In this document: piece by piece, positions 38,701 to 49,200 of the stretch
Layout of the letters: each line of letters starts with the position of its first letter
Position numbering within the stretch: the stretch's first letter is position 1
Source: Bugula neritina
Taxonomy: Eukaryota; Bryozoa; Gymnolaemata; Cheilostomatida; Bugulidae
Length of the DNA stretch: 64,000 bases
Reading direction: 5' to 3'
NCBI GenBank assembly: GCA_964035545.1
Contig: OZ037768.1
Location: forward strand, 18,331,700-18,395,699
The notes under the pieces: model-generated
Database searches by the model: none
What the model was told of the DNA's origin: nothing
Seen by the model: the letters and a program-made list of their open reading frames with translations, nothing else
Position numbers and translations under genes: made by a program

Positions 38701-41565
38701 ATTAATTTAAAAGTATAAATTAAAAGCACCAGTGCAAAACCGTATTGCTAAACTGAATGATGCCATTGCATCATCCACTTATTATTAATTGTTTTCTAAG
38801 TTTATGAGAAATTACTTCCACTTGTTTACTAAGCTGTAGCTCATGAGCTTCAGTTCACAAGCCTTCTCCTTTATTGGCTATTGATAGAACTAACTGACTC
38901 CAGGTCGTAATCATTAGCTTTTGTGTTCACATTAGCATAAGGATGGAAATCACTTGCAATGAGTCATGAATTCACCTCACTCACCTTGAGCCTTAGTTAC
39001 TTTTAACATATTGGGTGCAGCAATGAACTAGCCTTACACAAATATTTTTAAAAGAAAGTTCACAGGCTATTTTAGCACTTGTTGCTACCAAATTGTTTAC
39101 ATTTTTACTATAGCTGCAACAATTTCTTTTACCGCTACTTTCCACCTACACATTTTTCATGAAGATTTAATTATTTGTAATTAAATCAATGCAATGTTAG
39201 AGGGGTTAGAATTTGTATGAGAATTATTGCAAAAAATTTTATTGGTTGTAACCTGCATAGCGTGAAGCAAAAAGTCGCAATCTCAGCTTACAGCTTCCAT
39301 TAAGGATAAACCATGGGTGGTAAATGGTTTTGTTTACTTTTATTGAACCATTTCACTGCTCAGAACTAATTTAGCTCAAATGAGTTCTTATATTACATTC
39401 AGAGCAAATCAAGTAAAACTTCCATGTAATCCTGGAGTTGTTTGATGCTTTACATTAATTGGATATAATATATTTGGAATCATCAGCCCATGACTATATT
39501 CGAGCTCTGCAGTGTGCAATGTAAGCAGAGAATATAATTAGCCAAATCATTATAATATAGTCTAGAAGGTTATTCGTTTACATCGTAATTTATTGCAATT
39601 ATCTGTAAGTTATGAGCCATTCAATCACTTTCACATTATGTAAAACGAACATTTATTGTACTTAATGCGATGATCATGATTTTATTGAAAACCATGGAAC
39701 TTAGTAGGTTTCCAGTTACAATAGTTGTGTGGAATAATTGGAAGTTATCACCTTATAATGCATGTAAACTTACATATAATGATATTTTAATGGTGAAAAC
39801 AGTATATCTTTATGAAAATAACTTGTTCACACATTTAATAACTCATGCAATTATTCAGAAATCATACATAGATGCACAATATTCTTAATAGCATGTGGTC
39901 TTTTAAACACCCCAAACCCAAAGTGCTTTAAAGTTAAGAGTGCAAGTGTAACAAATCTTGTTTGTGATAGAATAATACGCTGTGCTTGATACACAGTATA
40001 TAGATAGGTAAAATAGATTAGTCAATTACTGAATGATAGTTTTTCGTGATTTACTATATACAGTGTGTACGTATAGTGTATATGTGCAGTGTATACTTGC
40101 AGTGTGCATGTATACTGTGTGCATATGCACATTGTGTATATGTACATTGTGTAGGTACAGTGTATATGTGCAGTGTATATGTGCAGTGTGTACTTGTAGT
40201 GTGCATGTATACTGTGTGCATATGCACATTGTGTACATGTACAGTGTGTACGTAAAATGTGTACGTACAGTGTATATCTACAGTGTGTACTAGCAGTGTG
40301 CATGTAAACTGTGTGCATATGCACATTGTGTACATGTACAGTGTAAGACGTGTACGTACAATGTATACGTACAGTGTGTATGTACAGTGTGTACTATGCA
40401 CTCACACCCGTTCAAATACTCAACTTAAATGGCTTTTCATCTCAAACGCCACACAATGATTTTAGGAAAATGACTCAACAGACTTTGACTTATCTTTTGT
40501 GTTGTTGTTTAATCAGTATATTTGTAAAAAAATGGGTACCCTGATAAGAATTGGCCTTTGTAGTTGAGTTTGTAAGTCATATAATGTGTTTCACTAATTA
40601 GGCCTATGGTCGGTATGTCAGGTATTTCATATTATAATCACGTACAACATTTGTATGAATGCATCTTAGATACGAGTAGCTTGTGTATATTTTGTTCTCA
40701 ATGAAAAGGCAGCGTCGGAAGAGCTGTTCCGCTGATAGGATTGTGTTTGCAGGGTATAGAGTGTCGACTTGCAGTGTCACAGTACACCTTGTAGTAGCAG
40801 ACACCTAGCTTTCGTCTAGCTACTCGTAGACTATGTTTTACATATCTGTGCATGTTTTGTCTTCTTAGTGCTGATAGTGGTCTATTTTCAATGCATTATC
40901 TCAGTAATGGCTTTCTATCTATACTTTTTTATACTTTGATGTCCAAACCAACATCCTATAGTTCCATTTTGAAGGAAACAATAGGAAATGATAAGAATTA
41001 GTTTTGGTGTAATTATTGTAGAGATAAAATAAACACATTCTGTCAGAAAGTCAAATCTGTCCACTTACTGATATCAGCTGACTCACTACGACATGTTTCT
41101 CTCACGAAAAAGCAAAATACCAATGAAGCAACTCATTTGCATCTTTGTTTATGATTTCAGTGTCTTTTCCCCACAATAATTTAAAACTATTCTACTTGCT
41201 GACGTGTTCGCATTGCCAGCAGCATAAACTTGTAGATCAGTCATTATAAGGGTATTTATTATTTCTATGTATGCCAAATAGTTTGTATATACTTTCACGG
41301 GTTAAAATATAGCGTCATTCTGTGCGAAAAGACATTCAACATATAAACTCTTGTGTCTTAACTTATAGAGTGAGATAGAATTTTGGTAAAAGAAACATAT
41401 AGTTTGTGAACTTGATTGTAGGTTCATGCAAGCCCACATCGCTACCACGCCGCTTATATTGGAGCATGTATACTTGCCAAATTACCACACTTCCACCAGT
41501 CCTGCATTTCCAGAGAAGAGTGGTTAACCAATGGCACAGCTTCTCTCAGTAAATGGAAAACATGA
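19748..41565 (+). CDS. PH domain plus actin-related domain fusion protein, 945 aa
   Basis: Fifteen exons join in one frame: 19748-19819, 23507-23701, 25358-26309, 27164-27237, 27504-27548, 28607-28744, 29518-29610, 32537-32738, 32951-33096, 33681-33761, 34736-34928, 35286-35422, 36024-36142, 37532-37778, 41422-41565. Every intron is GT-AG and all phases match, totalling 946 codons including TGA. Domains: helical, probably coiled-coil segment (about 8-89); Ser/Thr-rich disordered region (90-406); acidic linker (407-446); PH domain (about 455-549); 20-residue linker; actin-related ATPase fold (about 572-945, the length of actin itself). I do not recognise a named family with this order. A plausible role is a membrane-recruited actin-like scaffold or regulator, which is inference. 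The start is the weakest point: the frame stays open upstream to an ATG at 19655, which would add 31 residues, and an upstream exon is not excluded. Confidence 0.85.
21926..21937. repeat. Poly-C tract, 12 bases
   Basis: Homopolymer run in the first intron of the PH-actin gene. A similar 10-base C run lies at 36630-36639. There is no surrounding inverted structure, unlike the pair at 13.0-13.9 kb. Confidence 0.8.
23375..23443 (-). repeat. tRNA-derived SINE head
   Basis: On the minus strand the segment begins GGCAGCTG. It has a perfect A box (TAGTTTAGTGG, consensus TRGYNNARNNG) and, about 35 bases on, a B-box-like GGTTTGGATCC. The end is not complementary to the start, so it is a SINE head or tRNA pseudogene and not a working tRNA gene. 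It lies 64 bases before exon 2 of the PH-actin gene, in antisense orientation. Confidence 0.65.
24432..24502. repeat. AT-rich tandem repeat (TATATACATATATATAAAAC)
   Basis: Two and a half copies of a unit of about 32 bases built from ATATATACATATATATAAAAC. It is intronic low-complexity sequence with cruciform potential. Confidence 0.75.
25358..26309 (+). CDS. PH-actin gene exon 3: long Ser/Thr-rich disordered region
   Basis: One 952-base exon gives residues 90-406, rich in Ser, Thr, Asn and Pro and probably unstructured. The motif SPRSDIS occurs twice (313-319 and 332-338) near several other Ser/Thr-Pro sites. This pattern is common in regions targeted by proline-directed kinases or 14-3-3 proteins, but no site is proven. 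The region ends acidic (ETNIDEDERVTLCEEL). It begins after a TTTGTAG acceptor and leaves in phase 1. Confidence 0.83.
27164..32738 (+). CDS. PH-actin gene exons 4-8: linker, PH domain and first actin strand
   Basis: Exons 4-5 encode an acidic linker (YHLEDEEKVEERI and SKLVDELYKVELATE). Exon 6 has the PH start MEGYLERLPIGKNKNTLLRT followed by WKQAYCKAIDGILYFYN. Exon 7 gives the middle strands, and exon 8 gives the last strand (YLMVRCAE) and the C-terminal helix with the near-invariant Trp (HSNWKKSF, Trp540). The basic beta1-beta2 loop (K/R in GKNKNTLLRTWK) could contact phosphoinositides. Exon 8 then crosses directly into the actin phosphate-1 motif VDIGSTSIRAGI. PH and actin are therefore coded by one exon, so the fusion is not an artefact of joining two genes. 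Confidence 0.85.
28192..28223. repeat. 32-base homopurine tract with G runs
   Basis: GGGGGAGGGGGAGGAGAGGG and the following GGAGAGGGGAGG form an uninterrupted purine strand with four or more G runs on the plus strand. It could form a G-quadruplex or triplex. It lies in the intron before the PH-encoding exon, so such a structure would also form in the pre-mRNA. Confidence 0.8.
30376..30422. repeat. Near-perfect 47-base hairpin
   Basis: The arms AACACAGCAGTAAG (30376-30389) and CTTACTGCTGTGTT (30409-30422) are exactly inverse. The loop can pair further (CATACAC with GTGTGTG, one G-T wobble), leaving a 3-base loop and a 2-base bulge. It lies in intron 7 of the PH-actin gene. Its pairing does not extend outward, so it is shorter than a usual microRNA precursor. 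Confidence 0.75.
30500..31055. repeat. Minisatellite, 14-bp unit ATAGTAATACAGTA, with higher-order copies
   Basis: About 550 bases of the 14-base unit. A larger block starting CAGTAATATTATATAGTAAA recurs at 30603, 30733 and 30849, that is with spacings of 130 and 116. The difference is exactly one 14-base unit. The last 150 bases are nearly pure unit copies. The array lies in intron 7 of the PH-actin gene. Confidence 0.93.
32951..41565 (+). CDS. PH-actin gene exons 9-15: actin-related domain
   Basis: Residues 591-945. Exon 9 has FFPSV, matching actin's VFPSI, and a shortened subdomain 2. Exon 11 has Gln701, then 17 residues later Asp718 in GIVVDIGE, the exact spacing of actin Gln137 and Asp154. 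Exon 14 has the adenosine motif YLSGGTTLTPGFPERLQKEL, close to actin LSGGTTMYPGIADRMQKEI. Exon 15 has YIGACILAKLPHF (actin WIGGSILASLSTF) and ISREEW before the stop. Actin Lys18 is Arg583, Asp157 is Glu721, Gly158 is Arg722 and His161 is Val725, so the nucleotide site is partly altered. The protein ends with KWKT, unlike actin's RKCF. Confidence 0.88.
35014..35220. repeat. Foldback-like repeat with telomere-like G/T core
   Basis: The left arm ends AAAAGTAGATAAAATGGCACA. The right part contains inverse copies (TGTGCCATTTTTATCGTGCC, preceded by other TGTGCCATTTTTG and TGTGCCGTTATTT copies). Between them lies GGTTTGGGTTTGGGGTTTAA followed by GGGTTTGGGTTTTGG (35089-35118), which resembles degenerate telomeric repeats. 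It lies in intron 11 of the PH-actin gene. It could be a foldback element or a scrambled local repeat. Confidence 0.5.
36196..36579. mobile_element. Harbinger-like MITE, 384 bp, TAA target duplication
   Basis: The left end AGGCCTGGCCACACACTCGA and the inverse of the right end AGGCCTGGCCTCACACCCGT match at most positions, and similarity continues for about 35 bases (GAATCACATGAA against GGATCATACGAA). TAA lies on both sides (36193-36195 and 36580-36582). Three-base TAA/TTA duplications and GGCC-rich TIRs are typical of PIF/Harbinger elements. A second inner copy of the terminal motif (CGAGTGTGTGGCTGG, about 36493-36507) sits near the right end. There is no transposase frame. It lies in intron 13 of the PH-actin gene. 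Confidence 0.75.
40058..40407. repeat. Alternating purine-pyrimidine satellite with 97-bp higher-order period
   Basis: About 350 bases of GTGTACATGTACAGTGTATA-like sequence. The segment GTGCATGTATACTGTGTGCA recurs at 40104, 40201 and 40298 (third copy with one change), giving an exact 97-base period twice. Each period holds the perfect 14-base palindrome TGTGCATATGCACA (40118, 40215, 40312). Long open frames occur on both strands only because the repeat lacks stops. It lies in the last intron of the PH-actin gene. Confidence 0.9.
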
Positions 41566-42234
41566 ATCTGAAGTAGTGTTTTTGTATAGAACCTGTTAAA
41601 TAATATTTCATTATTCTTGACTTTTATGAGCATGTGCGGTTTAAGATTTGTGCATTTAGTGTATATTATTGTATACCAAGAAAAATGTATTTTTTGTTAT
41701 AAGTTGATATAGTTTTCATATTTTTTATTTTACTATTTACATTTAATTTATTGTACTTGTATTTGTATATGGATTCCCAGTTAATGCTTTGTAGTATGCT
41801 TTTCTATTTTTGATATATCAGGCAATTGGTAGACTTACACTCGGTTTTATATATTTACATACTCTGTTAAAATACAAGGTATCATAAAAATACTGATTAT
41901 AATACAGTTATTGCTATAAAATGGCTCCTTACATACATTTTAAAATTCATAATGTACTGACTAGTGTGCTATTCCATAATACTGCAATACATATTACTTA
42001 TGGAGACAGAAATATTTAATAATACAAAATATAAAAGTTGATAATTTAAAAATAGTTACAGATTTATAACAGCAGTTAAACACTCTGTAATAGACATTGC
42101 GCCATCACAAAGGTGTCAGATAAATAATAATATTGCACCATTTACCATAATTATATTACTAGAAAATGTAGCTTTTTAGATCCTTGAAGCACAAAATGAC
42201 CACAAAATGAGCGAATACATGAAGATTGAATAAT
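41566..42234. other. Convergent 3' UTR region between the PH-actin and PDZRN-like genes
   Basis: The two stop codons face each other across 669 bases. Two minus-strand AATAAA signals (TTTATT on plus at 41724-41729 and 41747-41752) would end the PDZRN-like transcript close to the other gene's stop codon. I see no canonical AATAAA on the plus strand here, so the PH-actin mRNA may use a variant signal and could overlap the other 3' UTR. Confidence 0.55.
41724..41752 (-). terminator. Candidate polyadenylation signals of the PDZRN-like gene
   Basis: Two AATAAA hexamers on the minus strand, about 490-510 bases after the PDZRN-like stop codon, in AT-rich sequence. They are the first canonical signals noticed downstream of that stop. 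Actual cleavage sites are unknown. Confidence 0.45.
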
Positions 42235-43239
42235 TTACACAGTCGTGACTGAAATTAGGTTTGAAGCTGATAATGGGAATCGGCCCTGGTGCGCCAATAG
42301 CTCCTGAACCGTGGTAAAGTCTAAATCTTTCATTGTATGCTTTTGTAGCTTTTTGTGACTAAGTTCTAGAAGGTTGGTTTGATCTTCTTTAACTGATTTT
42401 TTGTGAGTTTCGATACGCTTTTGCATCATCGCTTTTCGCTGTTGATACTCTCTTGCTTTTAGGAATTGTCTTCTGCGGTCTTCTTTAGACCAGTGTCGGC
42501 CAGTTTTTAGTTCAGACATTGCATCATCATCAGTTGTCATGCCACATCTCTCAGTTTCAAGTCTCTTTTTACGTTCACTGAGAATTTTTGCTCGGATTGG
42601 GCGCCTAGTAACATACCTTGTTCCATCGGGTTTACGCTTGACAACCCATTCCATATTTGAAGTGTTAGAGGAAGCATTAATAGTGTTTTGAGAGGCGCTA
42701 TTTTCTCTAGTAAGTGTAGAGTTTTTAGACTGTTCCAAAAGAAGCTGCTGCTGATAGGCGATTGTCTCGGCCAGCTTGTCTTCTGTCGTGTACGTTATGT
42801 CGGAGTGACTGGAGGACAATGATTTACTGGAGGCTGCAATTCGGTGTAACTTTTTGTTTTCATGTGCTTTCTGCTTCTTTTGTTTTCTGTTATCTATTAA
42901 ACTCAAAGTTGACCCCGAGTTATGTTTGGTGAGCTCGAGTGTGGTGAGAGAACTATCAGCAGTGTTGTAAGCTGTGTCAGCTCCAGTGTCTAAACAAGTG
43001 CCTTTCACTGGGCTCGTTTCATTGCTGCTGTAATGGATGATTTTAGTTCCCATCCTAGGGAAGATTTTGTTGTTATCGCACTGCTGCTCTTTACTGAATT
43101 GTTCAAAGGAGCTTTTCTCAATATCTACGCATCTTGATTCAAGCTGCTGTCGGAACTGTGAGTGGTCTTCGACAATTTCAGACTTTAGCTCCGTGTCGTC
43201 TGCCAGATTTATGGTATCATAATGACTCGAATCACATTC
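42235..43239 (-). CDS. PDZRN-like exon 10: conserved C-terminal block and PDZ ligand
   Basis: A 1005-base last exon gives 334 residues. It opens with ECDSSHYD and a helical part, passes a Ser/Thr-rich middle (AYNTADSSLTTLEL matches vertebrate AYNTGES...TPLTLE), then the conserved block: DGTRYVTRRPIRAKIL, GMTTDDDAMSELKTGRHWSK, basic helices, LLELSHKKLQKH, VQELLAHQG, and the end SVTTV, a class I PDZ ligand identical to vertebrate PDZRN3. The strict identity of the tail suggests it is bound by a conserved PDZ partner, possibly in cis. Confidence 0.92.
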   Translation of the reverse strand, partial: ECDSSHYDTINLADDTELKSEIVEDHSQFRQQLESRCVDIEKSSFEQFSKEQQCDNNKIFPRMGTKIIHYSSNETSPVKGTCLDTGADTAYNTADSSLTTLELTKHNSGSTLSLIDNRKQKKQKAHENKKLHRIAASSKSLSSSHSDITYTTEDKLAETIAYQQQLLLEQSKNSTLTRENSASQNTINASSNTSNMEWVVKRKPDGTRYVTRRPIRAKILSERKKRLETERCGMTTDDDAMSELKTGRHWSKEDRRRQFLKAREYQQRKAMMQKRIETHKKSVKEDQTNLLELSHKKLQKHTMKDLDFTTVQELLAHQGRFPLSASNLISVTTV

Positions 43240-46200
43240 CTAGAAAATGATATAAGGCGTAAAATAAAATGTGTTTAATGTTACTGCTGTCAGCTTGCAA
43301 TAGTGTATGTGATGATATAGCTTAATGGTAGAGAGTTGTTAGTCATAGAATGGGGAATTCAATACTACTTGAATTTTAGCAATCGGCATGCAATTTGAAG
43401 ACCTTATCACTCATCAGTTAAACAAAAAAGAGTAAAACTTGGTCTTGACACCGTATAGAGGCTGGTGCACAAATTAGCAACATCGTGACTATTTTTGCTA
43501 AAAAATTGTAAATTTTGTGAAAATGGAAATGACAAACCTACCAGCTCTGAACTTCCTGCACTTTCATGACCAACTCCAGAATCTTTGGCTTCCTTTTCTT
43601 TCTGACTGGGAAGTGTAGCAGTGTCTTCAAACTCAGACGCCTGTAAAGTAGATAACAAATAACCATAAAATTATTAAAACTTTTATAAAAAAAAGAAAGA
43701 GTTGCATGTTATAAGTTAACCCATAACTATGGGAACTTGAATTTGGTGGATTGAGTTATCCAGTTACCTATAGGCTGTTTGCAATAAAATAATGATCTTG
43801 AGATTATGAGATAAGAGAACAAATACTTATGGTATATTTCTATACACACCTCTTCAACCTCAATAAGAGGCATCATCTTCATATCTCGTGTGCTAAATAA
43901 GCGCTCATAATAATGCTCTTCTGGTGCATTCACACAATCTTCAAGAAATCCATCGTCCATCTAAATACAATCCAGCATAAAACTATAACATATAGATACT
44001 AATATGTTTTACTTAAACCATGTTAACCTTATAAAGCAGTGGCTACTTCACACTTGAAGGAAACATCTCTTTATTACTACTATGTTGCACCTTAGAATTC
44101 CCGCTCAAAATCTTAAACTAGTGCTCAGTGCGTAGATAAATTGATACCAAACCATTCTCTCTAGGAACTACACCACAAGTTTAATCAAAGCCAGTTGATT
44201 CTTATAGGTTACAGGCAACCAGCTAAGTTTTAAAATACAACTAAAATCTTGTAACTTTGATCTATTTTTGAGAGTTGTAACACAATCAAAGCAGTAAACA
44301 GCATGTGGCACTAATTTGCATCACAAGTTGCACCTAAATGAGCTAAGGTTGTATATTAGGGACAAAATAAACAAAAGACAATATCAGGCTTGCCCGGGCT
44401 GGCTCATTTATCAAACCCAGAAACAAGGTATCTACACTCAAATTATAATGGCAAGTGGTTTGCTTGTCAACCTAGCCTAACTGCCACGGGCTGAATCCAA
44501 ATTATATTTCAAAATTTTTTTATCACTCTGTAATCTGAAGACTCGTGAAAAGTGATGCCAAACTATGCAACTGTATAGGGATGCCAAAATGCCACAAACA
44601 TGGCAGCTTCAGTTAGGATCTTGAAGAGGAAAATGAGAGGAGGGTGGCCTACCTGATCTAATAGGGTGGTGGGTCTGCAAATCAGCAGGTTTATATCTGC
44701 TCTATTCTCACTAAACAGTCTAATAGCTTCTTCACGGCTTCTAACATCTTTATTGTTAATCTGTAGATATAAATATATTATAGCATCTCAAAACAATCAA
44801 ACAATTAAGAAGGTCATAAAGCAATTGATGAAACTTTAAGATCAGCAGACCCCCATTAGGAGTAGAAACATTGCTAAGTGAGTGGAAGGAAACTGCAGCT
44901 CCTTACAGATGATTAAGTACAGCACAGAGTAATGTAAACGCAGCAGTGGCGTATCAAACTGGAGTATTATTCTATTTGTTAAGCCAAGTGAACCATAAAT
45001 AGTTTTTGGTGCAACTGGCAATTGAGCGCGTTTTCAAGAGTCACTTGCTTGCTGTTTAAATTAAGCTAAAATTGAACAATAGAAAAGGCCATTCGAGTGC
45101 CTTCTCTTGTCTAGTGACATTGTTACCAATAATAGTGATTTCAGCGCCTAAAGGCGTTGTTTTTAACTGGCCTGGAGTAGTATTTTGCATCTGTGCTTTT
45201 TTATCTCGCTTTCTTTTCAAAGTAAAGCATCTGTAAGTTAATGGAAACGTTAACCAGTTATATACACATACTTTGATTATTTGGTCTCCAGCTTGTATTC
45301 TTCCATTTTTTCCAGCAATAGACTCTACCTCTACGTCTCCAACAAACACGTCCGATACACCGGATTGGTCAACTTCACCGTAACACAGCGTCAGGCCTAT
45401 CCTGTCGTCTGCCGAACTTTTTCTCAACGCTACTAACTACAAAAAATAAATGATCGCTTAATTAGCAATTATAAGAAGTAACAGCTAATTACAGTGCATA
45501 GATTTTAGAAAATGAGAATGTCTTTGCTGTAATGGATGGAAATGAAGGAGCTATTATTCACACTTGAGCCAATTTCTCCATAGCTAGTATGGACTATAAG
45601 TCATTAGACCCATATGTCTAATACTCTTGATAGCATGTGATCTTTTGTGTGCTGATACATTTAATAACACTTGAGCACTTAGCCTCTAGAATCAGATGCC
45701 TCTATGGCTGCCCTGCTGCAGATACACCTTAATTCAAACCATGATTAGTTGGCCTATTTGAGTTTAATTAATCATATTATAGAGTCATGTTTATTGTGAG
45801 TGTAAAAATAACTACAAACTAGTGCTCGCAAATGGAAACCAAACAAATGGGATTGTTCAGCGGAGTTAGTTTATTTGTGGATATGAAATCCAATAAACAT
45901 GAAATTAGGCTGAACAGTGCTGTACAGATTTGTTGAAAGCGTATTCTTGTTGTTTTAAGAATCCTATTTAATAAAGAAGAGATGCTTTTACCCCCAGGGC
46001 CTAAGCTATATAATATCTATTATAAATAAACAATATAATCTTCATAAGGAAAAACTCTACTCAAAGATTTAATCAAGTAATGGGTTTAAACTTTTTCTGT
46101 AACCCAAAACTGAGTATCAGATGTAGTGAACTCAACATAATGGTTTAAATACGTACATCATATTCTACATCGTAGGAAAGTTCATCTGTCTCCAATTCAC

Positions 46201-49200
46201 CAGATATCTCCAAATTATCTGTAGAATTGGCCAGTGCAGCTACCTCCTCTAGGCTACTACAACATAGCGAGTGGCAACATAGGAGTGCATTCTATGACAG
46301 ATAATGAATAACAGCATAGAGAGTGCAGCAATGGCTACATACGTAACTAGATGTAATGGTCATTTTATTTATAATTGACTCTATCCCTGGAAAGGGGAAA
46401 AGCACCGAATCACTCCTTAAACTTATTAAAACATTGCAAATGGTCAGGTCACTGCTTTAATGCCAAGTTATGCTTAACTTAAAATATACAGTAACAATGT
46501 TTACACGTTACACCTATTTAACAGAGTAAATTGAATTGTGTATTGTGAAAATAACAAAACCGAAAGTTGCTGCTGATTACCTAACAATTACTCGAGCCAG
46601 CTTTTTTCAGCTAATCAAACATAAAGAACTATGAATGTTATTTTTGGATATTTACAAGCAAGCCATTATCAAATAATTGAAACGATTAATTATTTTATCA
46701 AGAACAAAGCTCTTTACAAAACCAATATTGACAGCGGATTTCGTTACAGCAATAAACAAGAACAGCATATTATTGATAACCTAATTATTTTCTTGATAAT
46801 AAGCATTGGTATGAGAGATTTAAATATGATGCTGGATTCATCTTTCTCAAACTCATTTGGACAGTAATGGTACACCCATGCTTTGATTACTCAACAATCA
46901 AGGAATTAATTAAACATAGTATGTTATTATTGTCATTTGACTAGCCTATTTTAATTAATTTTCTCCTTACACTAACAATAACGCAATGCTAATAATTGTA
47001 TATTCTGCTTACCTGTACAGAGGAGGCGGGGCTGGAACTACAAACATTCTGCTGCAACAATTTGAATCCAGTGATGAACAATCTGTTTGAGTGGCAACAG
47101 AAGTCATGGTAACTGGAGACGAGTTTGCCAATGGTGCTGGATATTGGATTTGATCTTTAACTGGTGTAGATCTCCTCAACACCTCCACTGTGATAGGCTC
47201 TTCAGCCGTGTTCAAAGAATTTACCGTTTCTTCGTGTGTGGCATTAGATAAATCCTTCCCATTTACCTATTACAGCAAAGAAATTTACAATAAACAACAC
47301 AGAAATTTCAGTCATTTGAATAGTAAACAGTTAAAAGCAAACCTTGTAATAAAAACACTTCTACCTACTCTAAGAATAACTATATCCAAATCTTTAAATA
47401 GTTTCCTTCCAGATCTTTGCTGTCTGTTTAGCAATTTCATACTTGAAGAATAATTATTCGACTAAAAACTGCAAGTACTAGCTTGGCTGTCTTAACTTCA
47501 AATGAACCTCAAGGGTTATTAACAACTACTTTATAGAAAAAACCTTAACCCAGCTTTGAACTCTTACTGAAAAACAAATATCATTGTTGTGAGCCAATTG
47601 AATTGATTAATGTGGTGAAATTGAGCACACACACAAAACACATGTGTGAAGGTATAGAAAGTGAGGGCACATGTTGGTTGTCACTAGGTCAACTGGTAAA
47701 TTGATATTACAATATGACGTAAACCACTTTGTGGTATGCCTTGCACACAGAAAGGGAGCACTTCCACAAAAATTGCACAAATTCTTGACATAATGTTTTC
47801 CTTGCCCACTGTTCTTATTTGCAACTCTTATTTTATATAGTAAATCAGGTGTGTTCAGCGTTCAATGAAATTAATTTAAGCTAGAAATAGTGTTGACATT
47901 GGCATAGAGGCTAATTTCTAACACTTGAAGGAACATTTGAACTCTTTCACTTGTTAAAGTCAAAACCAATCATCTAGGTGGAAGTGCTGCCAAATACTTG
48001 AAATTTATTTCTAAAAATTCAAGAAGTGCACTTTGGATGACACTTCTGGTGCGCCAGACTTGAATGAATTTCTAACCACAATTACTTTGATCTTCCCTAA
48101 TTACAGAGAGACTCAAATTGCATTTCATACAATGGCAATTGTTTACGATGCAAGTTTGCCATGAGCGTAATGACAACTCTCCTGTGTAGAAGGTGAGAAA
48201 AGGTTATTTCTCTCCAGGATACTGTTTAAATTATCCTAAAAGGTTGCAAACTATTGATATTGGATATGACAGTCTCTACCTGTTCACAACATGGGATCAT
48301 TAGATTACATAGACTTGTATGTAAAACAATAATTTTCCGTTAGTGAGTTGACAACAACTTTTTTTCTATAAGATTTAATGCTATTTAGCCAAGAATCTTG
48401 TTGATGGGGACTTTTTCTCTCTCCCATGGTATGTCAAGTCATTTAAAACCCTGCGAAACTGAGAAATGAGCCAACATCTAGGACTGTATTTGTTATGATA
48501 ATCAGACCTTGTGGTCTGCATTTCACTAAGTCACACTGTTTGGAATCTGGAAAATGCATTCCCTGAAACCATTTACTACATTTTCAGAGCCACCAGAGAC
48601 CACAAGTCTCACATTTGACACAAAAAGTTGCCAGAATAACAAATACAAAAACAGATATTTTTGGAATACCCCAGAGAGCTGCAATGTATCTGTAAAAAGA
48701 AATATAATCTTCTATTGTAGTCCTATTGGCTGGTGATCGATTTATTTTACCTTCACTTACATCAACAGAAATGCTATACTGGCACTTTTAAGATAAATAG
48801 ATGTAAATATTTTATGAGCCTCTTTACTTTGCAAGAATTACATCCTGGGCTAATTACTCAGTCTAAAGAATTTGTAAAATTAGATAAGATCATGTAGATA
48901 GTTAGTAGAGCATTGATAGTCCATTTACAGTACATTTTGTGGATAAAGTACTTATTTATTATTGGAGGGTTGAGATATAAACATGTATTAACCAAATATT
49001 TAGACTAAGAGCTGGAAAAAAGCTTATTTGATGGCAAGGGTGTTATTGGAAAGTTCCATAATTGAAAGGTTTTTAGGAATATCATCAGGAGAAGTTGCTG
49101 TTTGTAACAGCCATATGTCCAAGATGTTTGAATACAAAAGCTGGACTCAAGAAGGTTGAATGTTAAACATACTTAACCCTACTTGTACAACAAAAACATA

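Noticed and set aside
40022-40544. Several overlapping open frames of 64-115 codons on both strands
   Set aside because: They are translations of the 97-bp GT/AC-rich satellite in nearly every frame and lack any protein-like composition.
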